A stretch of 12,205 nt of DNA from Candidatus Electrothrix marina (GCA_004028495.1 MTKS01000025.1:1-12205); one strand, 5' to 3'; shown: positions 1 to 6,331, numbered from the stretch's first letter. The notes: generated by a model from the letters alone, not told the origin. Translations and numbers: made by a program.

Positions 1-423
1 TTTGAGCAGGAGCTGTTGGTCGTGCTGGCTGGCGATATTGACCAGACTGTCAGCCAAGGCATGGGCCAGCTTGGTCGTGGCCAGTCGATCATTGATAAAG
101 ATCCGGCTTCGCCCCTTGCTGCTGACGATCCGGCGGAGGATGCAGTCTTCCTCGTTGTCCAGCCCATGCTCGTGCAAAAGGGACAGGATATCCTCCCGAC
201 CGCTGATGCCGAATTGGGCCTCGATCACGGCTTGGTCGCAATCGTTGCGCACCCAGGATGCCGAAGCCCGCCCGCCGGTGAGCAGATGCACGGCCTGCAG
301 AATGATGGACTTACCTGCCCCGGTTTCACCGGTAAAAGCGATTAAACCGGTGCCGGTTTCGGAAAAATCCAGATCCAGCCTGTTGATCAGGGCCAGATTA
401 TTGACGCGTAGTTCTTGGAGCAT
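1..423 (-). CDS. recN: DNA repair protein RecN, N-terminal part (gene runs off the left edge)
   Basis: Read on the minus strand from the ATG at 423, the frame is open for 141 codons to the window edge. RecN is an SMC-like cytoplasmic ATPase that acts early in recombinational repair of double-strand breaks. The N-terminus has the usual RecN opening (MLQELRVNNLALI), a Walker A motif GETGAGKS at residues 32-39, and the family's SQH-type motif (ASQHDQQLLL) near residues 131-140. The full protein is usually about 550-570 residues, so roughly a quarter is visible. No strong Shine-Dalgarno precedes the ATG. A short apparent reading-frame tail ends 15 nt upstream, suggesting that recN once followed another gene on this strand. 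It is probably a chromosomal core gene marking the left border of the accessory region. Confidence 0.95.
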   Translation of the reverse strand, partial: MLQELRVNNLALINRLDLDFSETGTGLIAFTGETGAGKSIILQAVHLLTGGRASASWVRNDCDQAVIEAQFGISGREDILSLLHEHGLDNEEDCILRRIVSSKGRSRIFINDRLATTKLAHALADSLVNIASQHDQQLLLK

Positions 424-438
424 GGTGTTTCTTGTATC

Positions 439-507
439 TCACGAAAAAAGTTTATCCTGCAGCTTGCGCAGCCCCAGAATTTTATCCTGGCTATCAATAT
501 AGCATGG
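439..507 (-). pseudogene. Possible cut-off C-terminal tail of the gene formerly upstream of recN
   Basis: On the minus strand, the 15 nt before the recN ATG are preceded by a TGA (439-441). The frame leading to it reads as a plausible protein end, IDSQDKILGLRKLQDKLFS. Further upstream the frame soon meets a stop (517-519), so no complete gene remains. The helix-like composition and the position just before recN suggest the surviving tail of an upstream co-transcribed gene cut by insertion of the island near position 505. The stretch is only about 22 codons and could be chance; I cannot name the family. Confidence 0.3.
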
Positions 508-518
508 AGACCAGATTT

Positions 519-623
519 ATGCCTTTGAAGGAATTAACATTCGATACATTTGTCGCTGAAATCCATACCGCATGTGATGAGTTCCCCGATTATCAAAAAC
601 CGAGTCCGAATCTTATGTCCTGA
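519..623 (+). pseudogene. Short fragment, possibly a transposase N-terminus
   Basis: An ATG at 519, about 9 nt after a GGAG, opens a 34-codon frame ending at TGA 621-623. The segments LTFDTFVAEIHTACDEFPD and YQKPSPNL resemble, from memory, the start of transposases in which an acidic PDHRKPSPN-like stretch precedes a DAALSAFSVFF-like segment. That following segment is missing or frameshifted here, so I read this as a decayed insertion-sequence remnant. No inverted repeats or DDE residues are visible to support it. It could equally be a short chance frame. Confidence 0.3.
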
Positions 624-663
624 ATTCGTATAATCAAATCAGTATTGGGGACTTGATGATTTT

Positions 664-842
664 ATGAACATCAAGGAACAACAAATCCGCAACGCCGCCA
701 ATCTCGTTTTTTTCATGGTCAATGTATCAAATTGCTGCCGCAAATTCCAGAAGGTATTTCTATTCAAGCTATCGCTAATCAAGTTGCCGTTCTTGGGCGG
801 GTAAACACGCTGGAAGAGGTGATTGAGTGGCGATGGTATTGA
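664..842 (+). pseudogene. Frameshifted orphan peptide of unknown family
   Basis: An ATG at 664 opens a frame of about 47 codons beginning MNIKEQQIRNAANLVFF. At the run of seven T at 707-713 a one-base shift moves into a second open frame, which continues with HGQCIKLLPQIPEG and later NTLEEVIEWRWY up to TGA 840-842. Joined, they would give an uninterrupted peptide of about 59 residues with ordinary amino-acid composition. The shift sits on a homopolymer, so it may be a true mutation or a sequencing error. I do not recognise the family. It may be debris of an accessory gene. Confidence 0.3.
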
Positions 843-870
843 TATATGAAACCGTGTTTTTTAAGTTTGC

Positions 871-1190
871 GGCGACAGGTTACGGTATTATTGCGACTTC
901 TGATTCTTTCCTGTAGGTTATAAGGTGCTGTGAACTTCGGCGTAATTTTTCATTGGAGGAAAATGTTATGGAACCCGTTATTACCACTATTGCCGCTGCT
1001 GTTGCCTTGGGTGCGGCAGCTGGTATCAAGGATACTGCGTCAAAGGCGGTTGTGGATGCCTATGCCGGGCTGAAGAAGCTGATTCAGGATCGGTATCAGC
1101 ACGACAAAGGCGTTACCTTTGCTGCTGAGCATGTAAGCGAAAAACTGGAAGAGGGGACGCGACGGCAGATACTGGAGGATTTTTAGATAT
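871..1190 (+). repeat. Direct repeat, copy A: leader and first part of the small-protein gene
   Basis: This segment matches 2736-3050 in the same orientation. Similarity begins about 95 bases before the start codon (shared CAGGTT, CCTGTAGG and TATA elements) and is strongest from TGGAGGAAAATGTTATGG into the coding part. In the first 129 coding bases I count 13 mismatches by eye, and they change only one residue (V29 versus T29). The similarity fades after about codon 72. The two copies bracket the adenylyl cyclase gene, so the duplication or insertion that made this layout placed the cyclase between them. Confidence 0.85.
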
Positions 1191-1257
1191 TCTTGATCCG
1201 GTTATTCCGGCAGGGGGTGACGCTGGAAAAATTTCATGTTTGGCTGTGTCGGCATAA
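968..1257 (+). pseudogene. Frameshifted first copy of the small NLR-partner protein
   Basis: The start codon at 968 follows a strong Shine-Dalgarno (GGAGGA, 955-960). The frame stops after 72 residues at 1184-1186. Residues 1-43 are nearly identical to those of the intact copy at 2828: a hydrophobic Ala/Gly-rich helix (about 2-20), then an amphipathic helical stretch. Adding one T to the T5 run just before the stop would restore a frame continuing ILEDFLDILDPVIPAGGDAG and ending at TAA 1255-1257. Even then it would lack the glycine-rich C-terminal motif found in the intact copy. I therefore read it as a degraded paralogue, though a 72-residue protein from the strong ribosome site is possible. 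The mostly synonymous differences from copy 2 show that the N-terminal domain was under protein-level selection after duplication. Confidence 0.7.
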
Positions 1258-1354
1258 AAAGAAAAACAGGTGGTTTTTGCAAAAGGTTGTAAGCAAACTT
1301 CGTTGAGATGCGTTGAAGGTGCAGCAGTAATGTTGCCAGCTTGAGGTGCTGTAA

Positions 1355-2632
1355 ATGCAAGAAAACCGTTTTGAAAAACACCCCATTTTTCTTAATTTTA
1401 AAAACCCGGCGTTGGAGGAAGAATTTAAACGATTTCATTATGCTGAGACACGTTTATTGATTCGTATAGCGAACCATTTTGGGATAATTACATTATTGGC
1501 GAATACCGCATTAACATATTTTATTGCTCCTCAATATTTTTGGCCTATATTTTATTTGTTCAACATTTTTACTCCATTTTATTTTTTGGGTCATTATGTA
1601 ACCTCTAAGGATAAATATACAGGATATGATCAGTGGGTCGCCTCAATGTCCTTTTTTGTTATTTCAACGTTGATGATGATTTGGCTCTCATTGATTTCAG
1701 AGAAACATTCAGCCTCTTATATTCTTCTTCAAGAATTTGGATGTCTATTCGTTTGTTTCTATGTAGGACGTCTTCGTTTTATTTTTGCTGTTATTACGTC
1801 GCTTGTTTTTATGGGTGTATACCAGGGATATCTGCTGGTTGCCGTTTCCGACAGGGGGCATTTCATGGTTTTATCCTATGCGGTTTGGCTGCTTGAAGCT
1901 ATAGCCTGCTATGGAGGGTTTATTCAAGAAGGGATGAGTCGTACAGTGTTTACGCAGCAGAAAGTCATTAATGATCAGCGGGAGAAATTAAGTGTAGAGT
2001 ATGAACGTTCCGAAAGTCTTCTTCATAACATTCTTCCTCATTCTATTGCTGAGCGTCTCAAGGGAGAGCGGTCAATTATTGCTGATCATTTTGATGCTAT
2101 TACTGTATTGTTTGCAGATCTTGTTGATTTTACAGTTATATCAGAGGCTTTGTCTCCGACAGAATTGGTTAACCTTCTTAACCGTATTTTTTCGATTTTC
2201 GATGACTTGGCAGGACAATACCGATTGGAAAAAATTAAAACAATCGGAGATGCTTATATGGTTGCCGGAGGTATTCCCGATCCTCAAAGTAATCATTTGG
2301 AAGCTATAGCAGACTTTGCTTTGGAAATGCAGCAGCGATTAGCTCGATTTAATTTAGAATATGATGAGGATATTGAGATCAGAGTAGGGATACATACCGG
2401 CCCGGCAGTTGCCGGAGTAATTGGAGTGAAAAAGTTTGTTTATGATATTTGGGGAGATACAGTGAATACAGCAAGCAGAATGGAATCACATGGCATAGTT
2501 GGCGAAATTCAGGTCTCTGAAAGTACGTATATTCTTTTGCAGGATAGATATATTTTTAAGGAGCGAGGATTGGTTGATATAAAAGGAAAAGGAAAAATGA
2601 GAACCTATTTACTTCAAGGGAAAAATACTTGA
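1355..2632 (+). CDS. Membrane-bound class III adenylate cyclase
   Basis: This 425-residue protein makes cAMP from ATP. Its N-terminal half has about five to six hydrophobic segments between residues 40 and 190, with no recognisable sensor family. A linker helix (about 200-238, including LLHNILPHSIAERLK) resembles the cyclase-transducer segment before many class III domains. The catalytic domain (about 245-422) has metal-binding D255 in FADLVDFT and D299 in TIGDAY, adenine-specifying K295 and D364 (in DIWGDTVNTASR), and transition-state N371 and R375. All key residues are therefore present in one chain, which would work as a homodimer, and K/D at the base-selecting positions favour ATP over GTP. 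GAGGTG (1343-1348) is the ribosome site. The gene is visibly richer in A and T than the transporter and oxidoreductase genes to the right, suggesting transfer. It lies between the two copies of the small NLR partner, and whether it works with them is unknown. Confidence 0.93.
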   Translation: MQENRFEKHPIFLNFKNPALEEEFKRFHYAETRLLIRIANHFGIITLLANTALTYFIAPQYFWPIFYLFNIFTPFYFLGHYVTSKDKYTGYDQWVASMSFFVISTLMMIWLSLISEKHSASYILLQEFGCLFVCFYVGRLRFIFAVITSLVFMGVYQGYLLVAVSDRGHFMVLSYAVWLLEAIACYGGFIQEGMSRTVFTQQKVINDQREKLSVEYERSESLLHNILPHSIAERLKGERSIIADHFDAITVLFADLVDFTVISEALSPTELVNLLNRIFSIFDDLAGQYRLEKIKTIGDAYMVAGGIPDPQSNHLEAIADFALEMQQRLARFNLEYDEDIEIRVGIHTGPAVAGVIGVKKFVYDIWGDTVNTASRMESHGIVGEIQVSESTYILLQDRYIFKERGLVDIKGKGKMRTYLLQGKNT

Positions 2633-2735
2633 GCGGGGAATTTGGGGGCCGAAGATTGTTGTGCAGCGCAAGTTCGGAGCGGGTAGCTACTTGATGCAAA
2701 CGGTGGAGAAGTTGGAGCAGAAGTCGGAGACCCAG

Positions 2736-3050
2736 GGACGGCAGGTTGCCGTATGTTGCGGTTGCAGCTCCCTTCCTGTAGGGTATAGGGTTAAATGTAT
2801 GTGTAATATTTGCTGGAGGAAAATGTTATGGAACCCGTTATTACCACCATTGCTGCGGCTGTTGCCCTTGGAGCGGCAGCTGGTATCAAGGATACTGCGT
2901 CCAAGGCAGTGACAGATGCCTATGCCGGGCTGAAGAAGCTGATTCAGGATCGGTACAAGAAGAATGAAGACGTGACTGATGCGGTCGATTATCTGGTGAA
3001 AAAGCCGGAAGCGGAGAGCAGGCGGCAGGAGCTGGCAAAGGCTTTGGACA
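2736..3050 (+). repeat. Direct repeat, copy B: leader and first part of the intact small-protein gene
   Basis: This is the partner of 871-1190. The non-coding part (about 2736-2827) keeps the same order of blocks as copy A: CAGGTT, then TTGCGG, then CCTGTAGGGTATAGG, then TGGAGGAAAATGTT. Conservation of the untranslated leader suggests that the promoter and ribosome site were duplicated with the gene. A frame running from 2661 through this leader is probably not a gene, because its codons are not conserved in copy A. Confidence 0.8.
2762..2789 (+). promoter_or_regulatory. Weak candidate sigma-70 promoter for the small protein-NLR operon
   Basis: TTGCAG (2762-2767) and TATAGG (2784-2789) are 16 bases apart, and the start codon follows at 2828. 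A TATAAG lies at the matching place (919-924) in the duplicated leader of copy A, which supports the -10 more than the -35. The call rests on short matches only. Confidence 0.25.
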
Positions 3051-3262
3051 GTGCCGGGGCGGACAAGGATGTTGAGTTGGCACAGGCAGCTGAAGCAGTG
3101 CTGGCAGCAGCTAAAAAACAGGAGGGAACGTCTGATGCCGTACAGCACGGCTCAGGCGCAATAGCTCAAGGCCAGGGTGCAGTTGCTGCCGGAGCAGGAG
3201 GCATTGCTGTCGGAGGTAGCGTGCATGGCGGCATAAATATGCCGGACAATAGGGACAAGTAA
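2828..3262 (+). CDS. Small helical protein with C-terminal glycine-rich motif; putative NLR-linked effector
   Basis: This 144-residue protein starts at 2828 after GGAGGA (2815-2820). Residues 2-20 form a hydrophobic Ala/Gly-rich helix, residues 21-98 are predicted to be mostly amphipathic helix rich in Lys, Glu and Ala, and residues 108-138 form a glycine-rich motif. That motif is shared with the N-terminus of the protein encoded 2 nt downstream: about half of the roughly 30 aligned positions are identical and most others are conservative. In known bacterial amyloid-signalling pairs (BASS motifs; Bell-domain effectors, compared with fungal HeLo/HELL and MLKL-like four-helix domains), an effector with a hydrophobic N-terminal helix carries the motif at its C-terminus and the adjacent NLR carries it at its N-terminus. 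I infer the same arrangement: a membrane-disrupting effector switched on by templated assembly. No database family is confirmed, and the domain could instead be an adaptor. Confidence 0.8.
   Translation: MEPVITTIAAAVALGAAAGIKDTASKAVTDAYAGLKKLIQDRYKKNEDVTDAVDYLVKKPEAESRRQELAKALDSAGADKDVELAQAAEAVLAAAKKQEGTSDAVQHGSGAIAQGQGAVAAGAGGIAVGGSVHGGINMPDNRDK
3149..3241 (+). other. Shared glycine-rich motif, effector side (residues 108-138)
   Basis: The motif begins GSGAIA, contains AGAGGIAVGG and ends SVHGGINM. Aligned to the NLR motif at 3304-3393 with one gap, I count about 15 identities in 30 positions, and the remainder are mostly I/V/L, S/N or H/Y swaps. The regular short-hydrophobic and glycine pattern suits a beta-arch or amyloid-type fold. 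This is a protein-level feature, and its assignment to an amyloid-signalling class is inference. Confidence 0.6.
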
Positions 3263-3264
3263 AG

Positions 3265-5661
3265 ATGACAAAGGAGAGTAAGGGGCTGGGCACTGTCAAC
3301 AGCGGCTCCGGGGCAGTGGCGCACAGTGGAGGCGTAGGAGCAGGACAAGGCGGAGTCGCGATCGGCGGGAATCTGTATGGCGATCTCCACCTGCATGGCA
3401 GCTCGGCTTCGCCCCCAAAGCCCCGTTCGGAATCAGGAATCTTCTTCGGCGTACCCGAACTCCCGCCGAATTACCTGCCGCGTAAAGAATACCTTGAAGA
3501 GTTTCGCACCGCCTTGCAGCAGAATTCCATTGGCCTGACCGGAGCAGCCCATGTGGGTGTACAGGGTATGGGCGGCCTCGGTAAATCAGTCCTCGCTATT
3601 GCCCTGGCCCGTGACGAAGACGTGCAGGCAGCCTTTCCGGGCGGTATCTTTTGGTTCACCTTCGGACAGGAGGTCAAGGATGACGATCTGCTTGCTTGGC
3701 AGAATACTATTCTCAAGCTCCTTGGGCAGCAGGAGCCGGAAGAATCCATCGATTTCAGCAGGCACCGGCTCAATGCGGCCCTGCGAGACAAGTGCTGCCT
3801 TTTCATCATTGATGATATCTGGGACAGCAGGCATCTGAAGTGCTTTGATCTTAGCGGCACAGACTGCCGCTTTCTCCTCACCAGCAGAAAAGCGGATGTG
3901 CTGGAACGGCTCGGCATTGAGGGAAAACCTATTGAACTGCTGAGTGAAGAGCAGGCTTTGGCGATGCTGGCGCGATATTCCGCATACGATCCAGATGAAC
4001 TGCCGGAAGAGGCGGTGGAGATTGTCAAGGAATGCGGGTACCTGCCCTTAGCTGTGGCGGCCATTGGTAGTATGGTAAAAAGGAAACCAGCTAACCGCTG
4101 GAAATTGGCCCTGCACAAATTGCAGGAGGCCAAACTCGACAAGATCGCCTTTAAATTTGACTACCAATACGAAAATCTTTTCCGGGCCTTGCAGGTCAGT
4201 GTCGAAGCCCTGCCCGCAGTAACGCAGAAATATTACGCAACCTTGGCTGTCTTCCCGGAAGATGCAAAAATTCCTGAATCAGCTGTCACTATGTATTGGG
4301 AACATTGCAGACTTAGTGATGATGAGCCGTTGGATGTGATTGATGCGCTGGTGGATGCCTCGCTTCTCAGTCGTGATGAGTATGATGCCCTGCAATTGCA
4401 CGACCTGCTGCGGGATTATCTCATCAAACAGACAAAAGATATTGCCGGTCTGCATAAACAATTGCTGGATGCTTATCAGGCTGCCTATCCGGGGGGCTGG
4501 CATACGATCCCTTACGAATCACCTTGTTATTTTTATAATCATTGGCATTTTCATAGTCAAATAGCTGATGAAATGGCACAGGCTTCTATTATTGCAGACG
4601 ACATAATTAAGCACCAATCACTTCTTGATCTAGAAAAATTACGAGTAGCTTTGCAATTTGTTAACTATAATCTTGAGGATATTGTATATCAATTAGTAAA
4701 AACAAATCACCATCAAGATGTTTTGATCACCTGTCTCAATATACTAGGTGATGAAGCAAAAGATGAGGCATTAAGGCTATTAAAGGAAGATAAATATCCT
4801 AATTTGACAGCCAGTTGGCTCAAGAGACTTGGAGGAGAGGCTAAGGAAGAAGCTCGTAATCTTCTAAGAAAAAGTCAGAATTCTCAAGTTGTGGTTGCTT
4901 GCCTTAATCTGCTTGGAGAAGAGGCTAAAGAAAAAGCTCGTAACCTTCTAAGAAAAAGTCAGAATTCTCAAGTGTTGGTTACCTGCCTTGATCTGCTTGG
5001 AAAAGAGGCTAAGGAAGAGGCTCGTAACCTGCTAAAAAGAAGTCATAACCCTCATGTTTTATTTACCTGCCTTAACCTACTTGGGATTGAAGCAAAAGAT
5101 GAGGCGCGATTCCTTTTATCCACAAGTAACAACAAGCAAGTGAAGAGAGCTTGTCTTAGTGTGTTAGGAGAAGAGGCCAAGGAAGAGGCTCGATATTTTC
5201 TACGAGAAAGTAAACATCCTATGGATTTAATCTGTTGCTTAAAGGCACTTGGAAATGATGCAAAAGATGAGGCACGCCTTCTCATCTTATCAAGTAATAA
5301 TAAAAGAGTGTTGAACACCTGCCTGAAAATACTTGGAGAGGAACTCAAGGAAGATGCACACTGTTTTTTGAAAGAATGCAAACATCCAACAGTCCTAAGT
5401 GCCTGTCTGAATGCCCTTGGTGATAAAGCCAAGAAGGAAGCACGTTGGTTGCTTAAATCGCGTAAGAATGGGGGGCTTCTCTTAACTTGTATTCGTATAC
5501 TCGGCAAAGAAGCGAAAGCTGAGGCCGAGTTGCTGATCAAAACCAGCAGCGATAGATTAATTCTGAAAGAGTGCCGAGAGTTAATTCGTTTCTGGGAAAC
5601 TTCACTGGGTAGCCAATTCCCCGAGCTGGACCAATTGAGAAAGAAGCTTGCGGATAAATAA
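3265..5661 (+). CDS. NB-ARC STAND ATPase (NLR-like) with N-terminal motif and 28-residue C-terminal repeats
   Basis: This 798-residue signal-transduction ATPase starts 2 nt after the small partner gene with only a weak ribosome site, so translational coupling is likely. Residues 14-43 form the glycine-rich motif shared with the partner. The NB-ARC core spans about 70-275: Walker A GMGGLGKS (101-108), Walker B CLFIIDDIWD (178-187), an arginine-bearing LLTSRK (204-209) and a GxP-like GYLPLA (258-263). A winged-helix/ARC2 region (about 300-390) includes LQLHDLLRDY, the MHD-like motif. A linker (about 395-480) has a GWHTIP and YFYNHW stretch like that between NB-ARC and sensor domains in other bacterial STANDs. 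Residues 490-769 are ten tandem 28-residue helical repeats, the likely trigger-sensing domain. The family cycles from a monomeric ADP state to an ATP-bound oligomer. There is no N-terminal enzyme domain, so output must go through the motif and its partner. Base use shifts to A/T-rich near 4500-4560, before the repeats. Confidence 0.92.
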   Translation: MTKESKGLGTVNSGSGAVAHSGGVGAGQGGVAIGGNLYGDLHLHGSSASPPKPRSESGIFFGVPELPPNYLPRKEYLEEFRTALQQNSIGLTGAAHVGVQGMGGLGKSVLAIALARDEDVQAAFPGGIFWFTFGQEVKDDDLLAWQNTILKLLGQQEPEESIDFSRHRLNAALRDKCCLFIIDDIWDSRHLKCFDLSGTDCRFLLTSRKADVLERLGIEGKPIELLSEEQALAMLARYSAYDPDELPEEAVEIVKECGYLPLAVAAIGSMVKRKPANRWKLALHKLQEAKLDKIAFKFDYQYENLFRALQVSVEALPAVTQKYYATLAVFPEDAKIPESAVTMYWEHCRLSDDEPLDVIDALVDASLLSRDEYDALQLHDLLRDYLIKQTKDIAGLHKQLLDAYQAAYPGGWHTIPYESPCYFYNHWHFHSQIADEMAQASIIADDIIKHQSLLDLEKLRVALQFVNYNLEDIVYQLVKTNHHQDVLITCLNILGDEAKDEALRLLKEDKYPNLTASWLKRLGGEAKEEARNLLRKSQNSQVVVACLNLLGEEAKEKARNLLRKSQNSQVLVTCLDLLGKEAKEEARNLLKRSHNPHVLFTCLNLLGIEAKDEARFLLSTSNNKQVKRACLSVLGEEAKEEARYFLRESKHPMDLICCLKALGNDAKDEARLLILSSNNKRVLNTCLKILGEELKEDAHCFLKECKHPTVLSACLNALGDKAKKEARWLLKSRKNGGLLLTCIRILGKEAKAEAELLIKTSSDRLILKECRELIRFWETSLGSQFPELDQLRKKLADK
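3304..3393 (+). other. Shared glycine-rich motif, NLR side (residues 14-43)
   Basis: The motif begins GSGAVA, contains AGQGGVAIGG and ends NLYGDLHL. It is the N-terminal counterpart of the motif ending the upstream small protein. It sits directly before the NB-ARC module with a short Ser/Pro linker (residues 46-55), which is where known NLR amyloid-nucleating motifs lie. Confidence 0.6.
4732..5571 (+). repeat. Ten tandem 84-bp units encoding 28-residue helical repeats
   Basis: The units start at NLR residues 490, 518, 546, 574, 602, 630, 658, 686, 714 and 742 with no length variation. The protein consensus is roughly CLxxLGxEAKEEARxLLxxSxNxxVLxT, and nine of ten units begin with Cys (unit 2 has Trp). 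A partial eleventh unit begins at C770. The pattern predicts two short helices per unit, near the length of PBS-lyase/EZ-type HEAT repeats but shorter than classic HEAT or TPR. Units 2 and 3 share a 38-bp stretch with a single mismatch (4852-4889 and 4936-4973), pointing to recent unit duplication. Confidence 0.92.
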
Positions 5662-5668
5662 CATGTAA

Positions 5669-5688
5669 GGGCAATTCATGAATTGCCC
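5669..5688. repeat. 20-bp perfect palindrome, REP-like, possible terminator of the NLR operon
   Basis: The sequence GGGCAATTCATGAATTGCCC equals its own reverse complement and lies 7 nt after the NLR stop codon. With flanking AA and CTT it could extend the stem through a one-base bulge. The RNA would fold into a stable hairpin, but no clear T-run follows, so it would be a weak intrinsic terminator at best. From memory, palindromes of this kind are dispersed in many bacterial genomes. The next gene's apparent ATG lies inside it. Confidence 0.6.
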
Positions 5689-6331
5689 CTTCAGCCCTAT
5701 AAAAAACACCTCTTTCTGTCTTAAATTGCCTAGGAAACAACCGCAACAGCAGATCAGCGAACAAGAATACCTGGACGGTGAACTCCTCAGTGACGTGAAG
5801 CACGAATTCATCGACGGCTCTGTCTACGCAATGGCAGGGGCCAGTGCTGATCATGGCAGAATAGCAGGCAACCTTTTTGCCGTCTTCCTGCGACATCTTC
5901 AAGAGGGGAAGTCACCATGTGAGCCTTTCCAAGCTGATATGAAAGTAAAAACCGGGAATAAGTTTTTTTATCCAGATGTACTTATCTCCTGTGAGCAGGA
6001 AGAAAATGAGTATTACCGCAATGCTCCTCTTCTTATTGTCGAGGTGGTCTCGCAGTCAACCCGGAAAAAGGATAACACCATAAAACGACAGTCCTACCAG
6101 ACTCTTCCCAGCCTGGAGGAATTCGTTTTGATTGAGCAGGATTTTGTCGATATTGAGGTCTGTCGGAGGAGCAAGCACTGGTGGCCTGAGCATTATTATC
6201 TCGGCGATGAGGTGCATTTTGCCTCCATTGATCTGACCCTGTCAGTGGAGGACATTTACGCACGGGTAATGAATGATGATATGCGGGCTTACAGGAAAGG
6301 TGATAACTACCTTATCGGTTCTCAGGGCTGA
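5678..6331 (+). CDS. Uma2 family protein (DUF820), putative PD-(D/E)XK endonuclease
   Basis: From the ATG at 5678 the frame gives 217 residues. Uma2 proteins have the fold of restriction-type nucleases; they are common in cyanobacteria and other large-genome bacteria, and their function is poorly known. Seen here are QISEQEYLDGE (25-35), KHEFIDGSVYAMAGAS (41-56, with E43), YPDVLIS (98-104, with D100) and IVEVVSQST (120-128, with E122), in the usual order and spacing. The start is doubtful: residues 1-17 are unlike the family, the ATG lies inside a palindrome and no ribosome site precedes it. An in-frame TTG at 5726 would give the expected N-terminus (PRKQPQQQISEQEYL after the initiator). The gene sits just downstream of the NLR, so it may be part of the same accessory island or simply a neighbour. 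Confidence 0.85.
   Translation: MNCPFSPIKNTSFCLKLPRKQPQQQISEQEYLDGELLSDVKHEFIDGSVYAMAGASADHGRIAGNLFAVFLRHLQEGKSPCEPFQADMKVKTGNKFFYPDVLISCEQEENEYYRNAPLLIVEVVSQSTRKKDNTIKRQSYQTLPSLEEFVLIEQDFVDIEVCRRSKHWWPEHYYLGDEVHFASIDLTLSVEDIYARVMNDDMRAYRKGDNYLIGSQG

Larger units (their letters stand above)
424..967. other. Gene-poor junction region with fragments
   Basis: This stretch of about 540 bases has no intact gene. It holds a possible cut-off C-terminal tail on the minus strand (439-507), a 34-codon plus-strand fragment (519-623), a frameshifted orphan peptide (664-842) and the duplicated leader of the first small-protein copy (from about 871). The mixture of fragments in different frames fits a recombination junction between recN and the island. 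I see no tRNA, direct-repeat att site or intact insertion sequence. Confidence 0.5.

Noticed and set aside
2..502. Long plus-strand frame opposite recN
   Set aside because: The minus strand encodes a clear RecN N-terminus with a Walker A motif, and the plus-strand product is Ser/Arg-rich shadow sequence.
2661..2912. Plus-strand 83-codon frame running through the leader of the intact small gene
   Set aside because: It overlaps the strongly supported gene at 2828 and its codons are not conserved in the duplicated leader at 871-967, so it is probably a chance frame.
5052..5540. 162-codon minus-strand frame under the repeat array
   Set aside because: It is the regular complement of the 84-bp repeats, and the plus-strand protein is far better supported.
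4732..5571. Regular array that might be mistaken for a CRISPR
   Set aside because: The 84-bp period is in frame with a long coding region and has no short identical repeats with unique spacers.
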